NCBI GenBank assembly: GCA_026702845.1
Contig: JADCLS010000005.1
Span: 1 to 64,000, forward strand
Length of the DNA stretch: 64,000 nucleotides
Direction of reading: 5' to 3'
Origin: Candidatus Heimdallarchaeota archaeon
GTDB taxonomy: Archaea > Asgardarchaeota > Heimdallarchaeia > Heimdallarchaeales > Kariarchaeaceae
A model generated the notes under the pieces. It was not told the DNA's origin. It ran no database searches and saw only the letters and a list, made by a program, of their open reading frames with translations. A program made the position numbers and the translations under genes. Positions 1 through 9,791 of this stretch are shown piece after piece. Every line of letters begins with the position of its first letter. Position 1 is the first letter of the stretch.

Positions 1-423
1 ATGTTCAATTTGGCTAAGCTCATGGAACCTGAAAATTTTGGGAGGTGGGAATTTTTGAATTAGACATATATATGTAATTTTTAATTCTGAAATTGATTCG
101 ACTCAATATTTTTTTGAATTCACAAAATTTGAGAGATAGACTGAAGGCTTTAGAAAATATCAATAATCAATCCTTTCTTTTTGATTTATTTGTATCAACT
201 TATTCTCACTATTATTATCGTCATGAACACTGATGTGCGAGGTTAATAAGATAGTATAGTACATAGTAACATAATTGTATTTGTGTGTTACAATTGTTTA
301 TTATATTCGTGTAAAAGTTTATATAGGAAAAAAAGTAATGATAGTATGTTTGTGTGTTATGATTGCTTCACTCAACAAACAATGGAGCACGCAATGAACA
401 CGACAATAAAACGAGGAATTAAA
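1..423. other. AT-rich leading region without a confident gene
   Basis: There is no convincing gene before the ubiquitin-like CDS. A 20-codon open frame (1-63, +) ends in TAG at 61-63 and could be the tail of a gene entering from the left, but it is too short to judge. An upstream in-frame extension of the next gene (from 283) exists but is cysteine-rich, unlike the rest of that protein, and is better read as leader DNA. Confidence 0.4.
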
Positions 424-786
424 ATGAGCGAATTTGAAGACTTAACATTCGATGAAGAACCCGAAATCAAATCAAAGACCCCTGCTTCCAGCAAAACCCC
501 TGCTGGATCCAAGAGAAACATCTACTTCCAATCAACCGTCGGCCCCTCCCAGAAACAGGAGAAGATGGTTGTGAGTGAGAGTGCACCTATAAGCGACATC
601 AAATATACTGTATCCCAGGTGTTTGGTATGCCTGATGATGAGTTTCATCTGTCACATGCTGGAAGAACCATGGATCCCGATGATACCCTATCTAATTATG
701 GTGTCGAGGATGGAGATACAGTGCTCCTGATCCCAGTCTCCACTGCTGGTGCTGGAAGAGTACGAAAAGTATTATACAAAAGATAA
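424..786 (+). CDS. Ubiquitin-fold (beta-grasp) small protein
   Basis: A 120-residue protein with two parts. Residues 1-45 are acidic and then Ser/Pro/Lys-rich, with a short internal repeat (SKTPAS, SKTPAG), and are probably disordered. Residues about 48-108 form a ubiquitin-like domain: the stretch LSHAGRTMDPDDTLSNYGV followed by DGDTVLLIPV matches the second half of ubiquitin (the LxFAGKxLxDxxTLxDYxI pattern). The C-terminus is AGAG followed by a basic tail ending VLYKR, not the di-glycine of a conjugated modifier, so it may be a ubiquitin-domain adaptor or need unusual processing. I chose ATG 424 because an AGGAATT stretch precedes it and the longer reading adds unrelated sequence. The RING-like proteins elsewhere in the window are possible partners by inference only. 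Confidence 0.8.
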   Translation: MSEFEDLTFDEEPEIKSKTPASSKTPAGSKRNIYFQSTVGPSQKQEKMVVSESAPISDIKYTVSQVFGMPDDEFHLSHAGRTMDPDDTLSNYGVEDGDTVLLIPVSTAGAGRVRKVLYKR

Positions 787-867
787 AACCATACCACCAA
801 TCTAGTAAGGATTGCACCTTGAAAAACTATTTTAATTAATATTCATATGAAGTATATATACAATTAA

Positions 868-1236
868 TTACATCACAGGAGCTTTTACATAGCGATCATA
901 GGTTGTTTTGAATTTTCTGCGCAAGACATTCCCAAGTTTTTCCCGTGGATGCATGAGTTTGATGACAAGAAAGTATATCAGAACCACTTTCAAGATAATC
1001 AGTGGTCTGATCCAAATATGCAATGGAGCAGGGATCATCAGCATGAAGCTATCGAATGCAATTCCCACTGAGTTGATTAGAAGATCATTGGGATCAAAAA
1101 TTCTTAGTACGTACCTGGTTATGAATAGAAGCAAGGCTGGTATGGATCCAGGGATAAGAATTGCAATCGCAAGTACCAGGCGGATAAACCAAGACGTCCA
1201 TTTCAAATAATAATTTCGATCCTTTAATGCTTCCAT
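868..1236 (-). CDS. Small integral membrane protein, unknown function
   Basis: A 122-residue protein with three hydrophobic stretches (about residues 15-42, 55-70 and 75-95) and a basic C-terminus (RRKFKTTYDRY), suggesting a cytoplasmic tail. I do not recognise a family. The minus-strand reading is preferred over the overlapping plus-strand open frame because it has membrane-protein composition and a TATA box (1261-1270) at the right distance for a leaderless transcript starting at ATG 1236. It is convergent with the ubiquitin-like gene and divergent from the P-type ATPase gene. Confidence 0.55.
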   Translation of the reverse strand: MEALKDRNYYLKWTSWFIRLVLAIAILIPGSIPALLLFITRYVLRIFDPNDLLINSVGIAFDSFMLMIPAPLHIWIRPLIILKVVLIYFLVIKLMHPREKLGNVLRRKFKTTYDRYVKAPVM

Positions 1237-1260
1237 CTTACTAGAATCTTGGCTTCAAAA

Positions 1261-1270
1261 GTATATAAAC
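1261..1270 (-). promoter_or_regulatory. TATA box for the 868-1236 gene
   Basis: On the minus strand this reads GTTTATATAC, 25-34 nt upstream of the ATG at 1236. This is the usual archaeal spacing for a leaderless or near-leaderless transcript. Confidence 0.5.
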
Positions 1271-1395
1271 AATTAGATCTGGAAAAAGCTCTTGCTCGAT
1301 TTGAATTCAATTCGTGTGCTTTGAAAAGCTCAAGCATTCATAAAAATACTTCTAAACAAATAGATTAATAATAAACTATTGCTTAGAAACGTTCA

Positions 1396-4362
1396 ATGCA
1401 GGAAAAAATGAAGATCGAGCATGCATACACGAATTCTATCGATCAAGTGTTAAAGAAACTCAACTCGAATACATCCGAGGGTTTATCTCATGATGAAGCT
1501 GCTAAGCGTCTTTTACTGGGTAAAAACAAAATAATCACCCCTCAACCGAGTGTTTGGAAGTTATATCTCGCCCCCCTATTCGATGTATTAATAGTAGTCT
1601 ACCTAATAATGACTGCAATCATGCTAATCTTATCAATTTTCGTAGAAGGCCTTGTTGGAAAGGTTGGATTCTGGTTAGTATTGATTGCATTCAATATGGG
1701 TCTGGCCATTTTTCAACAATTTCGGGCTCAGAAAAAGCTGAGTAGTCTTTCAGATCTTTCTCCTCCCATGACCACTGTTATCAGGAATGGAATGGCACTC
1801 GAGATCAAAGCTGAAGACTTAGTCGTTGGTGATATCGTTATTCTCACACTTGGAGATAAAGTACCTGCAGATGCCCGAATTGTGGATTCATCCAGCCTAC
1901 AGGTGAATGAGGCATCACTCACAGGAGAATCTGATCCAGTATCCAAATTTGAAGATGGATCTGATGGAATGGAGGAAGGTACCGAATTATCCAAGAGAAA
2001 GAACATGGTATATCTCGGAACCTTTATCCAGGTTGGAGAAGCAAAGGTTGTGGTGGTCCGCACAGGTAATGATACCGAGTTGGGAAAAATCGCCACCCAG
2101 ATGTCAGAGATGCAGACGATGGAGATGCCTCTTCGTCAGAAAATCAATGCTCTTGGCAAGGGTCTATCTGCATTGATGGTATCCTTTCTAGTCGTGCTTA
2201 TCATATTCACCGCAATAGTTCGATCACGATCTGATACTCCACTCACCTTTAATCAGTTCGCCTTTGATATTGCCCAGGCAATTATTAATGCCATGGCAGT
2301 GATGCCCATCAATATACCGTTACTGACAACGGTGGTGCTAATCACTGGTGTCCTGAACATGGCCCAGAAAAAGGTAGTCATCAAGGATCTCACCGCAGTA
2401 GAGACACTAGGTCGTGTGAGTGTTCTCTGTTCTGATAAAACGGGTACCATGACCTCCTCTTTGATGACTGCTAAATTATTGTATGTACTGGATGAGGAGG
2501 GCAAGACAGGGAATTACTTTGGGGTTTGTCAGAAAAATGGGATGAAGTTACCCTTATATCCACTCAATGAAGATGATGTCTCTGATTTCATGGAAAGTCA
2601 AAACATTGAGGGAGATGAGCTGGAGCAGATCGAGAGTGCATCCACCCTTGGATTGTTGCTTACCTCTGCAATTTTGAACAATAAAGCAACTATCAAACCA
2701 AAAATCGAGGATTATGATCGTCGCAGGCAGATTGGCTGGGAAGTCAATGGTAACCCAACTGATGCAGCTTTGCTCATGCTAGCCAAGGCTCATGGTTTTC
2801 CTGAGAATTATGTTAAATACCGATACAAAACCACCAAGAGTTATCCATTCAACTCCACTGTCAAACGAATGTCCTGCATCGCCAAGGATACCGAAGAGGG
2901 AGATGAGATGATTTTCGTCAAGGGAGCAACCTCTGTCATTTTACCACTATGTGTGGATTATGGTGATGAAAAGGTACGACGCCGATTCACCAATAAGATG
3001 AAGGATCAGATCATGGAACGAGTTGATGAGTTTGCCAATCAGGGCTACCGTGTCATCTCCATTGCCTATCGCAGTATCAAGAATATGGATGAGATAAAAT
3101 CCGAAGATATGGACTCGGAACGAGAACTTGCGGAGAGTAAGCTATCCTATGTTGGTTTCGCAGTCATCTATGATCCTCCACGACCAGGAGTATCTGATGC
3201 TGTCAAGGATTTGGATAATGCTGGTATCTTTCCCATCATGATCACAGGAGACAGTCCTGCCACTGCTGCTACAATTGCTCGACAGGTGGGTGTGCTAGAT
3301 CCTGATGAGCTGGTGGTGGCTGGAAAAGATATTCCCACACTGTCTGATGAGGACTTTTTCAAGGTAAGCGTCTTTGCTCGGGTCTCCCCACAAGATAAGG
3401 AGATTATTGTCAATAGGTACCAGGCACGAGGTGATGTCATCGCCATGGCCGGTGATGGTGTTAATGATGCGCTTGCCATAACTCGTGCCGATGCAGGTGT
3501 TGCCATGGGAAAAACGGGTACTGAAGTAACCAAGGATGCAGCTGATATCATCATCACTGATGATAGCTACATCAGTATGGTGCGGGGTATCGAGGAGGGA
3601 AGAAATCTCTACGAGAAGATACGGATTATGGTATTCTTCTACATAGCAGTAAATCTTGCCGAGGCCATCATCTATTTCACCTCTGCCTTCAGAGTAGATT
3701 TTCAGATTCTTAATAACTGGCAACGAGTGCTGATATTCAGTCTGGTGCATTCCATACCCGTATTTGCCATCATTTTTGGACCTCCAGATAAAGGGATTAT
3801 GAAACTCAAACCAAGAGCAAGTTCAGATATACTATCTAAACCTCTCATGATGACTATCGCTGCCTTTGCCATTACCCTTGCTACCTCAACCCTGTTAATC
3901 TACCAGGGATACACTGAGTGGGATTGGACAGTTTCTGCCTTCAATCAGAAAGGAATCATGGAATACATTGAGTTCCAAGTACCTAATAGTAATGATCCTG
4001 CAAATGCATTACTCCCCGTGGATATAGGTCAGGCAAAGGCTCGAACCATGCTCCTGGCCATCCTGTATATTGCCGAATCAGCGATAGTATTATCAATTCG
4101 TAGGATGAATGAGCCAGTATGGAAAAGTTACAAGGATCTCAACAAACTAGTGCTTGCATCTATAGTTGCTGCCCCCATCCTCTTCTTCCTCATGGTATAC
4201 ATCTATCCTATCCAGATTGGTCTTGCAGTACTGGGAATAAACTTTGAATTAATCTTGCTCAATTTTCTAGATTTGCTACTAGTGATCGTTGCTGGCTTAC
4301 TCCCCATAGCTGTGATTGAGGGGATAAAATACGTTTATCGACGCAAAGGTCTGCAATTCTAG
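1396..4362 (+). CDS. P2-like cation-transporting P-type ATPase with altered ion-binding site
   Basis: A 988-residue P-type ATPase. The family couples ATP hydrolysis, through an aspartyl-phosphate, to ion movement across the membrane. Visible motifs: actuator TGES (residues 176-179), phosphorylation loop DKTGTMT with D347, a KGA motif in the nucleotide domain, the TGDS hinge, and GDGVND. An N-terminal cation-ATPase domain precedes TM1-2, and about ten membrane segments are expected. The transport site is unusual: the M4 PEGLP of SERCA-type pumps reads PINIP here (304-308), so the acidic ligand is lost. M5 keeps N753 and E756. In M6 the Asn/Thr/Asp ligands align without gaps to F781, V784 and H785. 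The ATP machinery is therefore intact but Ca2+ is unlikely to be the substrate; H+, another monovalent ion or a non-ion substrate is possible. Met5 is an alternative start. Confidence 0.93.
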   Translation: MQEKMKIEHAYTNSIDQVLKKLNSNTSEGLSHDEAAKRLLLGKNKIITPQPSVWKLYLAPLFDVLIVVYLIMTAIMLILSIFVEGLVGKVGFWLVLIAFNMGLAIFQQFRAQKKLSSLSDLSPPMTTVIRNGMALEIKAEDLVVGDIVILTLGDKVPADARIVDSSSLQVNEASLTGESDPVSKFEDGSDGMEEGTELSKRKNMVYLGTFIQVGEAKVVVVRTGNDTELGKIATQMSEMQTMEMPLRQKINALGKGLSALMVSFLVVLIIFTAIVRSRSDTPLTFNQFAFDIAQAIINAMAVMPINIPLLTTVVLITGVLNMAQKKVVIKDLTAVETLGRVSVLCSDKTGTMTSSLMTAKLLYVLDEEGKTGNYFGVCQKNGMKLPLYPLNEDDVSDFMESQNIEGDELEQIESASTLGLLLTSAILNNKATIKPKIEDYDRRRQIGWEVNGNPTDAALLMLAKAHGFPENYVKYRYKTTKSYPFNSTVKRMSCIAKDTEEGDEMIFVKGATSVILPLCVDYGDEKVRRRFTNKMKDQIMERVDEFANQGYRVISIAYRSIKNMDEIKSEDMDSERELAESKLSYVGFAVIYDPPRPGVSDAVKDLDNAGIFPIMITGDSPATAATIARQVGVLDPDELVVAGKDIPTLSDEDFFKVSVFARVSPQDKEIIVNRYQARGDVIAMAGDGVNDALAITRADAGVAMGKTGTEVTKDAADIIITDDSYISMVRGIEEGRNLYEKIRIMVFFYIAVNLAEAIIYFTSAFRVDFQILNNWQRVLIFSLVHSIPVFAIIFGPPDKGIMKLKPRASSDILSKPLMMTIAAFAITLATSTLLIYQGYTEWDWTVSAFNQKGIMEYIEFQVPNSNDPANALLPVDIGQAKARTMLLAILYIAESAIVLSIRRMNEPVWKSYKDLNKLVLASIVAAPILFFLMVYIYPIQIGLAVLGINFELILLNFLDLLLVIVAGLLPIAVIEGIKYVYRRKGLQF

Positions 4363-4452
4363 GATCACTCGTTGTAATGTAAGAATTAATCCTCTTTCTA
4401 TCATCTACATGTCACACGATACTTTAATATTTCATTATCGCTTTCACTGCCT

Positions 4453-5889
4453 ATGGATGCAGTAGCGGAGCAAGAACTCCCTCCAGACAGACAAAATGTC
4501 AACCGACAGCTGGTGGCATTATATATCTCAACTTTTTTGTTACGTATCGGTTTTGCAGCTTCTTTGATTCTATTTGACTGGACATTGGTATTTGGTATTG
4601 AGACACATCTAGGCCATGAGGCAGCTTCGGAGTTCGGACCGATTTTTCTCACTTCTTTTGCTGCCATCACCTTTCTCATTGCTGAGATTATGTTCACCGG
4701 GTATTATGGCCACAGAAGTGACAGCACCGGAGTAAAACCAATTCTGCTATGGGCAACCTTGGGTGCTGCTGTAGTCCTGGTACTCTATGCTCCCGCACCG
4801 TATTTTCTGCTCCTCTCCGATCATGGTTGGACTGCAGTTATCTACATGGTGCTTTATCTCGCATTAATTCACTTCCTGCATGGGGTGGTTGCTTCAGGAA
4901 AGGTCAGCCCCACCCTTGGCTTCATCAACTATAATTCTGAGGACCATAATCGTGCATTGAGAATGGCTTGGTATGACAATGCAATTCTCTATGGTAGGGC
5001 AGTGGGTATGCCATTTGGTGGTATGCTCTGGTTCTGGATGGGAGTGGATGAGCATGGGATCACCTATGAGGAGCAGGTATCCCGGTTGGCCAGAACCTTC
5101 CCAGTCCTGGGAATTATACTAGTTATCTCTGCTTTACTCATCCTTTTCGGTATTAATAATACCCCCAAACATACAGAAGTCAAACCTTTTAGTCTTAAAG
5201 AGGATGTTACCCTAGCAGCAAGGGTTATGCTTGAACCCAAGAGAAAACCCTTGCTGGCTCCCTGGTTGGCACTCGCTGCACTCATTGGTTCAGTCAGTCT
5301 CTGGGGTCCTTCTATTGCCTTCAGATCTAGTGAGGCAGGAGAAGAAAGAAGTGTTGATGCACTCATCCCAATTATTGTGATCATCGTTGCTCTGGCTCTA
5401 CCTGCACCTCTATGGGGTAAATATGCAGATTCTCATGACCGTAAATCAGCCATGAAACTGGGTATTTCCGGTATGCCACTACTCGGTGTTGGTGCACTAA
5501 TATTTGTTCTTGCAGGCTCTCCCGGTGGATTCGATCTATCCAATTTCTGGTTTCTAGCGGCTATTGTTCCTGGAATCATGGTTATTTCAGCACTTGTTCC
5601 AGTGCTCATGGGTGCTCTCGGTGATACAGCAGAGAAGGGAATTCATGATGATGGTCAAGTGATGAGTGGTTACCATTTCATCATTGCATTGGGTGAAATC
5701 ATCGGTATTCTCATCGGTGGTATTGCAATTGCTCTTTTTGCATTGCTTGAGACAGCCACAGGAATTTTTGGTGGGCAATCCAATGCTCTCTTGGGTGGTT
5801 TTCTCCTCTTTGAACTCATTTTACTTGTAGTTGTAATTGTTGGAGTACTAAAAATCCCACAGGATCATATGGATAAAAACAGGAAGTAA
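4453..5889 (+). CDS. Major facilitator superfamily transporter
   Basis: A 478-residue polytopic membrane protein with about twelve hydrophobic segments in two halves. A cytoplasmic loop after TM2 carries GHRSDSTGVKP, resembling the MFS motif A region, and the second half has the related KYADSHDRKSAMK. The N-terminus is short and hydrophilic and the C-terminus ends in a basic tail. MFS proteins are secondary transporters; the substrate cannot be read from the sequence. It lies 90 bp after the P-type ATPase and 56 bp before the TPR-longin gene, all on one strand. Confidence 0.85.
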   Translation: MDAVAEQELPPDRQNVNRQLVALYISTFLLRIGFAASLILFDWTLVFGIETHLGHEAASEFGPIFLTSFAAITFLIAEIMFTGYYGHRSDSTGVKPILLWATLGAAVVLVLYAPAPYFLLLSDHGWTAVIYMVLYLALIHFLHGVVASGKVSPTLGFINYNSEDHNRALRMAWYDNAILYGRAVGMPFGGMLWFWMGVDEHGITYEEQVSRLARTFPVLGIILVISALLILFGINNTPKHTEVKPFSLKEDVTLAARVMLEPKRKPLLAPWLALAALIGSVSLWGPSIAFRSSEAGEERSVDALIPIIVIIVALALPAPLWGKYADSHDRKSAMKLGISGMPLLGVGALIFVLAGSPGGFDLSNFWFLAAIVPGIMVISALVPVLMGALGDTAEKGIHDDGQVMSGYHFIIALGEIIGILIGGIAIALFALLETATGIFGGQSNALLGGFLLFELILLVVVIVGVLKIPQDHMDKNRK

Positions 5890-5945
5890 ATCTAGTAACA
5901 CCATCTGATAATAACTTTAAAGAAAGATCAAAACCTAGATCACAT

Positions 5946-7958
5946 ATGGTATCCAACATTTCTGATAAGTTACTTGCATTCAAAAAGGCTTTGGAGCAGG
6001 AGGATATCAATCAATTGGAAAATCTATCGTTATCTATAGAGAAGATACTTGATTTGAATTCTGTTGATGAGCAAAATCTCGAGTACCTTCAAATGAAAAT
6101 CAAATTTTATGGTATCAAGGGTGATATGAGGGGAAAACTAGAAACCATAAATCTATTGCTTTCAATTACTGATAGATCAGAAAATCTGCCATTGAGAAAT
6201 ATTATCCTCGAAGAGAAAGTTGGGGTACTGATTAATTTATCAAAACCTACTGAAGCTCTGGAAGTATTATATGAGATCGACACAGACAATACCGATCCCA
6301 ATGCCCTGTCTCGTCATAAATCATTGAAAGGAAAGATATTACTAGAACTTGGGCAATACACAGATGCCCTTGATATATTACAAAGTGTAATCGAGGATTT
6401 TAAACGTATCAAGGATGATGAGGCATTGATCAATACTTACAATATTATTGCTCGCATTCACTATGTTAGAGGTCACATCAATCTTGCCAAGGAAACCATG
6501 GAACTCGCCTTAGAAGTTGCAAATAGACAGGAATCTCTGTATTATAGTGCCATGATTATTACCAACTTGGGTTCAATTACCCATTCCATAGGGGAGATGA
6601 ATCAATCTCTTGCATATTATACCCAAGGTCTTGCCATCTGGGAGAAACTAGGTAATACTCGCAATATCATCATGACTAAATCGAATTTATCAATATTATA
6701 TGAGCAAGCGGGAGAGATAAATAAAGCAATAGAACTCATTAATGAAACTATAGATAATTCTGAGGAACTTGGAAGTATTGATCATTGTGTGAATTCATTT
6801 GCCTCACTTGGTAATCTCTATAAGACACTTGGCAATTTTGAATTGGCTGAGTATTATATTCTTAGAAGTAAGGAGTATGCAGATCAACTTGATGATCCAA
6901 TCAAGAAGAAAATGGTTTATTTGAGTCTCATCTCACTGTATAAGGAGATTGATAAACCTGAGCAAGTGTCTCGGTTCTATTCTGAATTCAAGATGTTACC
7001 ATTATTCCCAGAGATACCTCGAGATAAGCAAATATCTATATTGGTAGATGTTCAAATGCTCTTGAGCAAAGGTCGAAGAAGAGATTTAGGAAAAGCAGAG
7101 GAATTATTACGGGAAGTATTAGAGTTGGAAATTCTAGATATATCCTATCATGAGAGGGCAGTCAAAATTCTCTGTAATATGTTATTAGATGAGCTTGGCA
7201 GCTCATTTGATGAGGATATACTTGATGAGATTATCGTATTAATTAAAAAACTCAGAGATTATGCTAGCAAACTGAATTCATATAGAATTCTATCAGAATC
7301 ATTTTTTATTCAGTCTATGCTTGTACTCCTTTTGGATACTAATAACTTCAATGAAAGTATGGATTTATTGCTTAAAGCTGAAAGTATTGCTGAAGAGTAC
7401 GCATTACAAGGGATAATGAGAAGAATATCTCATCAGAAGGAGATATTGAGTAAAAATCAATCGATTTGGGAGAATTTATCCTCTATGAGTGCAAATGAAC
7501 GATTACTAATTGTCAAACATGGTAAATATCTTGAAACAGTGCAAGAATCACTTAATAATCTCTCTGTCTACGAGATTGACATTCCACAACTCTTGCTAAT
7601 TCAAGATGAGTCTGGTATTGTCAAATTCTCTCATACTTTTAAAGCAATGAAAGACGCAGAAATTCATCTGATCAGCTCCTTTATTGCGGCATTGAATTCC
7701 TTTTCAAAAGAGATATTCTCTACAAACAAATCGCTAGAGATTATCCAACATCAAGAATACACCATAGCATTTGCACAGAAACAGCAATTATTATTCTCGT
7801 ACATTTACAACGGAAAATCCAATATTGCAGCATCAAAGCTGGAGGAGTTCATTTCTCTGGTGAAACATGAATTCTCAGAAATATTTGAATGGAAGGATGA
7901 ACTATCAGATTACTCATTCAAAATACCAGAAGATAAGATCAATAGAATCTTCCTTTGA
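5946..7958 (+). CDS. TPR protein with C-terminal longin-like domain
   Basis: A 670-residue soluble protein. Residues about 1-370 are tandem tetratricopeptide repeats with the usual small/aromatic spacing (for example LGQYTDALDIL, GEMNQSLAYYTQGLAIWEKLG, GNFELAEYYILRSKEYA). More irregular helices follow to about 530. The last about 130 residues (from VYEIDIPQLLLIQDE) look like a longin/roadblock-type alpha/beta domain: two strands, a long helix (DAEIHLISSFIAALNSF), three strands (SLEIIQHQEYTIAFAQKQQLLFSYIY) and two helices. TPRs are protein-interaction scaffolds; longin-type domains in Asgard archaea and eukaryotes often bind small GTPases or trafficking partners. Function here is not known. 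ATG 5946 is the first start in frame. Confidence 0.8.
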   Translation: MVSNISDKLLAFKKALEQEDINQLENLSLSIEKILDLNSVDEQNLEYLQMKIKFYGIKGDMRGKLETINLLLSITDRSENLPLRNIILEEKVGVLINLSKPTEALEVLYEIDTDNTDPNALSRHKSLKGKILLELGQYTDALDILQSVIEDFKRIKDDEALINTYNIIARIHYVRGHINLAKETMELALEVANRQESLYYSAMIITNLGSITHSIGEMNQSLAYYTQGLAIWEKLGNTRNIIMTKSNLSILYEQAGEINKAIELINETIDNSEELGSIDHCVNSFASLGNLYKTLGNFELAEYYILRSKEYADQLDDPIKKKMVYLSLISLYKEIDKPEQVSRFYSEFKMLPLFPEIPRDKQISILVDVQMLLSKGRRRDLGKAEELLREVLELEILDISYHERAVKILCNMLLDELGSSFDEDILDEIIVLIKKLRDYASKLNSYRILSESFFIQSMLVLLLDTNNFNESMDLLLKAESIAEEYALQGIMRRISHQKEILSKNQSIWENLSSMSANERLLIVKHGKYLETVQESLNNLSVYEIDIPQLLLIQDESGIVKFSHTFKAMKDAEIHLISSFIAALNSFSKEIFSTNKSLEIIQHQEYTIAFAQKQQLLFSYIYNGKSNIAASKLEEFISLVKHEFSEIFEWKDELSDYSFKIPEDKINRIFL

Positions 7959-8027
7959 TAAGTTTTACAGAATATATGTATACTAGGATAAGCTTCATAA
8001 TATCTCGTTATCTTGCTCTCTTATAGT

Positions 8028-9791
8028 ATGTTAGATAATCCTGAAGTTTTGCAGAATATTCGAGTTCAAACACTGATCAATGCGAAAATGTATGATGGTC
8101 ATGCCAATCCCAAAGCAGTAATGGGTAAATTACTAGGGACATATAAGGAGTTGAGACCATTTGCCAAGGATCTGGGACCAATAATTGCCTCAATGGTCAA
8201 GGAGATCTCTTCCATGAGTATGGAGGAGATTGATGTCCAGATCTCTCAACTGGCACCGGATGCAATACAACAGGAGAAACAAAAAAAGGAGACAAAGAGC
8301 AAGGCAAGAAAGGAGCAGAAAAAAGATTTACCTAATATTCCCTCTGCAGTCAAGGGAAAATTCACTGTACGCTATGCACCTGATCCCTCCAAGTACCCTC
8401 ATATCGGTCAGGGTATGAATTTCCTGATCAATCGAATGTATGCTGATAAATACGAGGGTAAGGTGGTGCTACGATTTGATGATACTAATCCAGCCATTGT
8501 GCAGAAGAAATACTTCGATGCCATTAAAGAGGGTCTACTATGGCTAGGTTGTACCTGGGACAAGGAGGTACGGGCTTCTCAATTTCTGGATGAGTTTTAT
8601 GATGTGGCAAAACAGTGGATAGAGCAACAGTGGATGTATGTCTGTCTTTGTGAGGGAGAGACACTATCCAAGGGTAGAGAGGATGGCAAGGCTTGTATGC
8701 ATAGAACACACAGTGTGAAGGAGAACCAGCAGTTGTTTGCAGAGATGCTAGCCAACAAATATCTGCCTGGAGAGGCCACAGTTCGGCTGATGGGAGATAT
8801 GACATCGGACAACAATGTTATGCGTGATCCTATCATGTACAGAATCGTAACAGAGACACATGAGATGCTGGATCAGTTTTATCCGGTCTTTCCCACCTAT
8901 GATTTCGAGTCATCTTATCTGGACTGGAAGATGGGTGTAACACATATTATCCGTTCAGGAGAGTTTGGAACTATGCGACAGGAGTTACAAGGATTTATCA
9001 TCAACAAACTAGGAGGTACAACACCTGAGTTCAGATCATTTGGCAGGTTCAACATACAGGGCTGTCCCACCAAGGGTAGGGTTATCCGAGAGCTGGTACA
9101 ATCAAAGGTAGTATCAGGTTGGGATGATATCCGATTGATCACACTCGCTGGCCTTAAACATCGAGGAATTCATCCACATACGCCCAGGATCTTGATACAG
9201 GAGGCAGGATTAACTCCCAAGAACACCAACATCGCCTGGAGTACGGTGGAGAAAAAATCCAAGGAGCTACTCGAACCCAATTCCAAGCGATTATTCTTTG
9301 TGGAGGATCCTGTGAAGCTGCATGTCTCAGATGGACCACAAGAATCAGTAGAATTTCCATTTCATCCAGATCAAGAGGGATTTGGAAAGAGAATACTGCC
9401 TGTGGGTAAGATCTTTCATATCAGTAAATCTGATGCAGATGAGTTGCAGGTTGGAGATATCATCCGGTTGAAAGATCTCTTCAATGTCAAGATCATCACC
9501 ATAGGCAAACAACTCAAGGCAGTATTTGCAGGTAATACAATTGAAGCACGTATGCCTAAAATCCAATGGGTATCCAAACAAGGGGTAAAGGGAGAGCTTC
9601 TAGTGCCCGATCTTCTGGAGAAGGTGAAGAATGAGATCAATGAAGATAGCCTATACACCATTTCAGGTCTATTTGAACCTGCAGTGAAATCCATCTCCTG
9701 GGATGATATAGTCCAGCTGGAGAGGGTAGGATTTGCAAGATTACAATTCGATGGCATACGTGTATCCGGACATATCGTTCACCAATCCTAA
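8028..9791 (+). CDS. gltX: Glutamyl-tRNA synthetase, archaeal type
   Basis: A cytosolic class I synthetase charging tRNA with glutamate. It has an archaeal/eukaryotic-type N-terminal helical extension (1-105) with a Lys-rich linker, then the Rossmann catalytic domain beginning RYAPDPSKYPHIGQG, where HIGQ stands for the HIGH signature. RFDDTNP follows, and the second signature region reads SKVVSGWDD as usual in archaeal GluRS. The C-terminal about 200 residues are the beta-barrel anticodon-binding domain typical of GlnRS/archaeal GluRS. ATG 8028 is preferred; an upstream in-frame TTG (8013) would add only five residues. The stop overlaps the start of the next gene by one base, suggesting one transcript. 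Archaeal enzymes of this type usually also charge tRNA-Gln (non-discriminating), which the sequence cannot settle. Confidence 0.95.
   Translation: MLDNPEVLQNIRVQTLINAKMYDGHANPKAVMGKLLGTYKELRPFAKDLGPIIASMVKEISSMSMEEIDVQISQLAPDAIQQEKQKKETKSKARKEQKKDLPNIPSAVKGKFTVRYAPDPSKYPHIGQGMNFLINRMYADKYEGKVVLRFDDTNPAIVQKKYFDAIKEGLLWLGCTWDKEVRASQFLDEFYDVAKQWIEQQWMYVCLCEGETLSKGREDGKACMHRTHSVKENQQLFAEMLANKYLPGEATVRLMGDMTSDNNVMRDPIMYRIVTETHEMLDQFYPVFPTYDFESSYLDWKMGVTHIIRSGEFGTMRQELQGFIINKLGGTTPEFRSFGRFNIQGCPTKGRVIRELVQSKVVSGWDDIRLITLAGLKHRGIHPHTPRILIQEAGLTPKNTNIAWSTVEKKSKELLEPNSKRLFFVEDPVKLHVSDGPQESVEFPFHPDQEGFGKRILPVGKIFHISKSDADELQVGDIIRLKDLFNVKIITIGKQLKAVFAGNTIEARMPKIQWVSKQGVKGELLVPDLLEKVKNEINEDSLYTISGLFEPAVKSISWDDIVQLERVGFARLQFDGIRVSGHIVHQS

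Noticed and set aside
283..423. N-terminal extension of the ubiquitin-like protein
   Set aside because: The 47 extra residues are cysteine-rich and unlike the rest, and ATG 424 has a plausible ribosome-binding stretch.
908..1210. 100-codon plus-strand frame
   Set aside because: It is antisense to the membrane-protein gene at 868-1236, which has membrane composition and a TATA box; the plus frame has neither.
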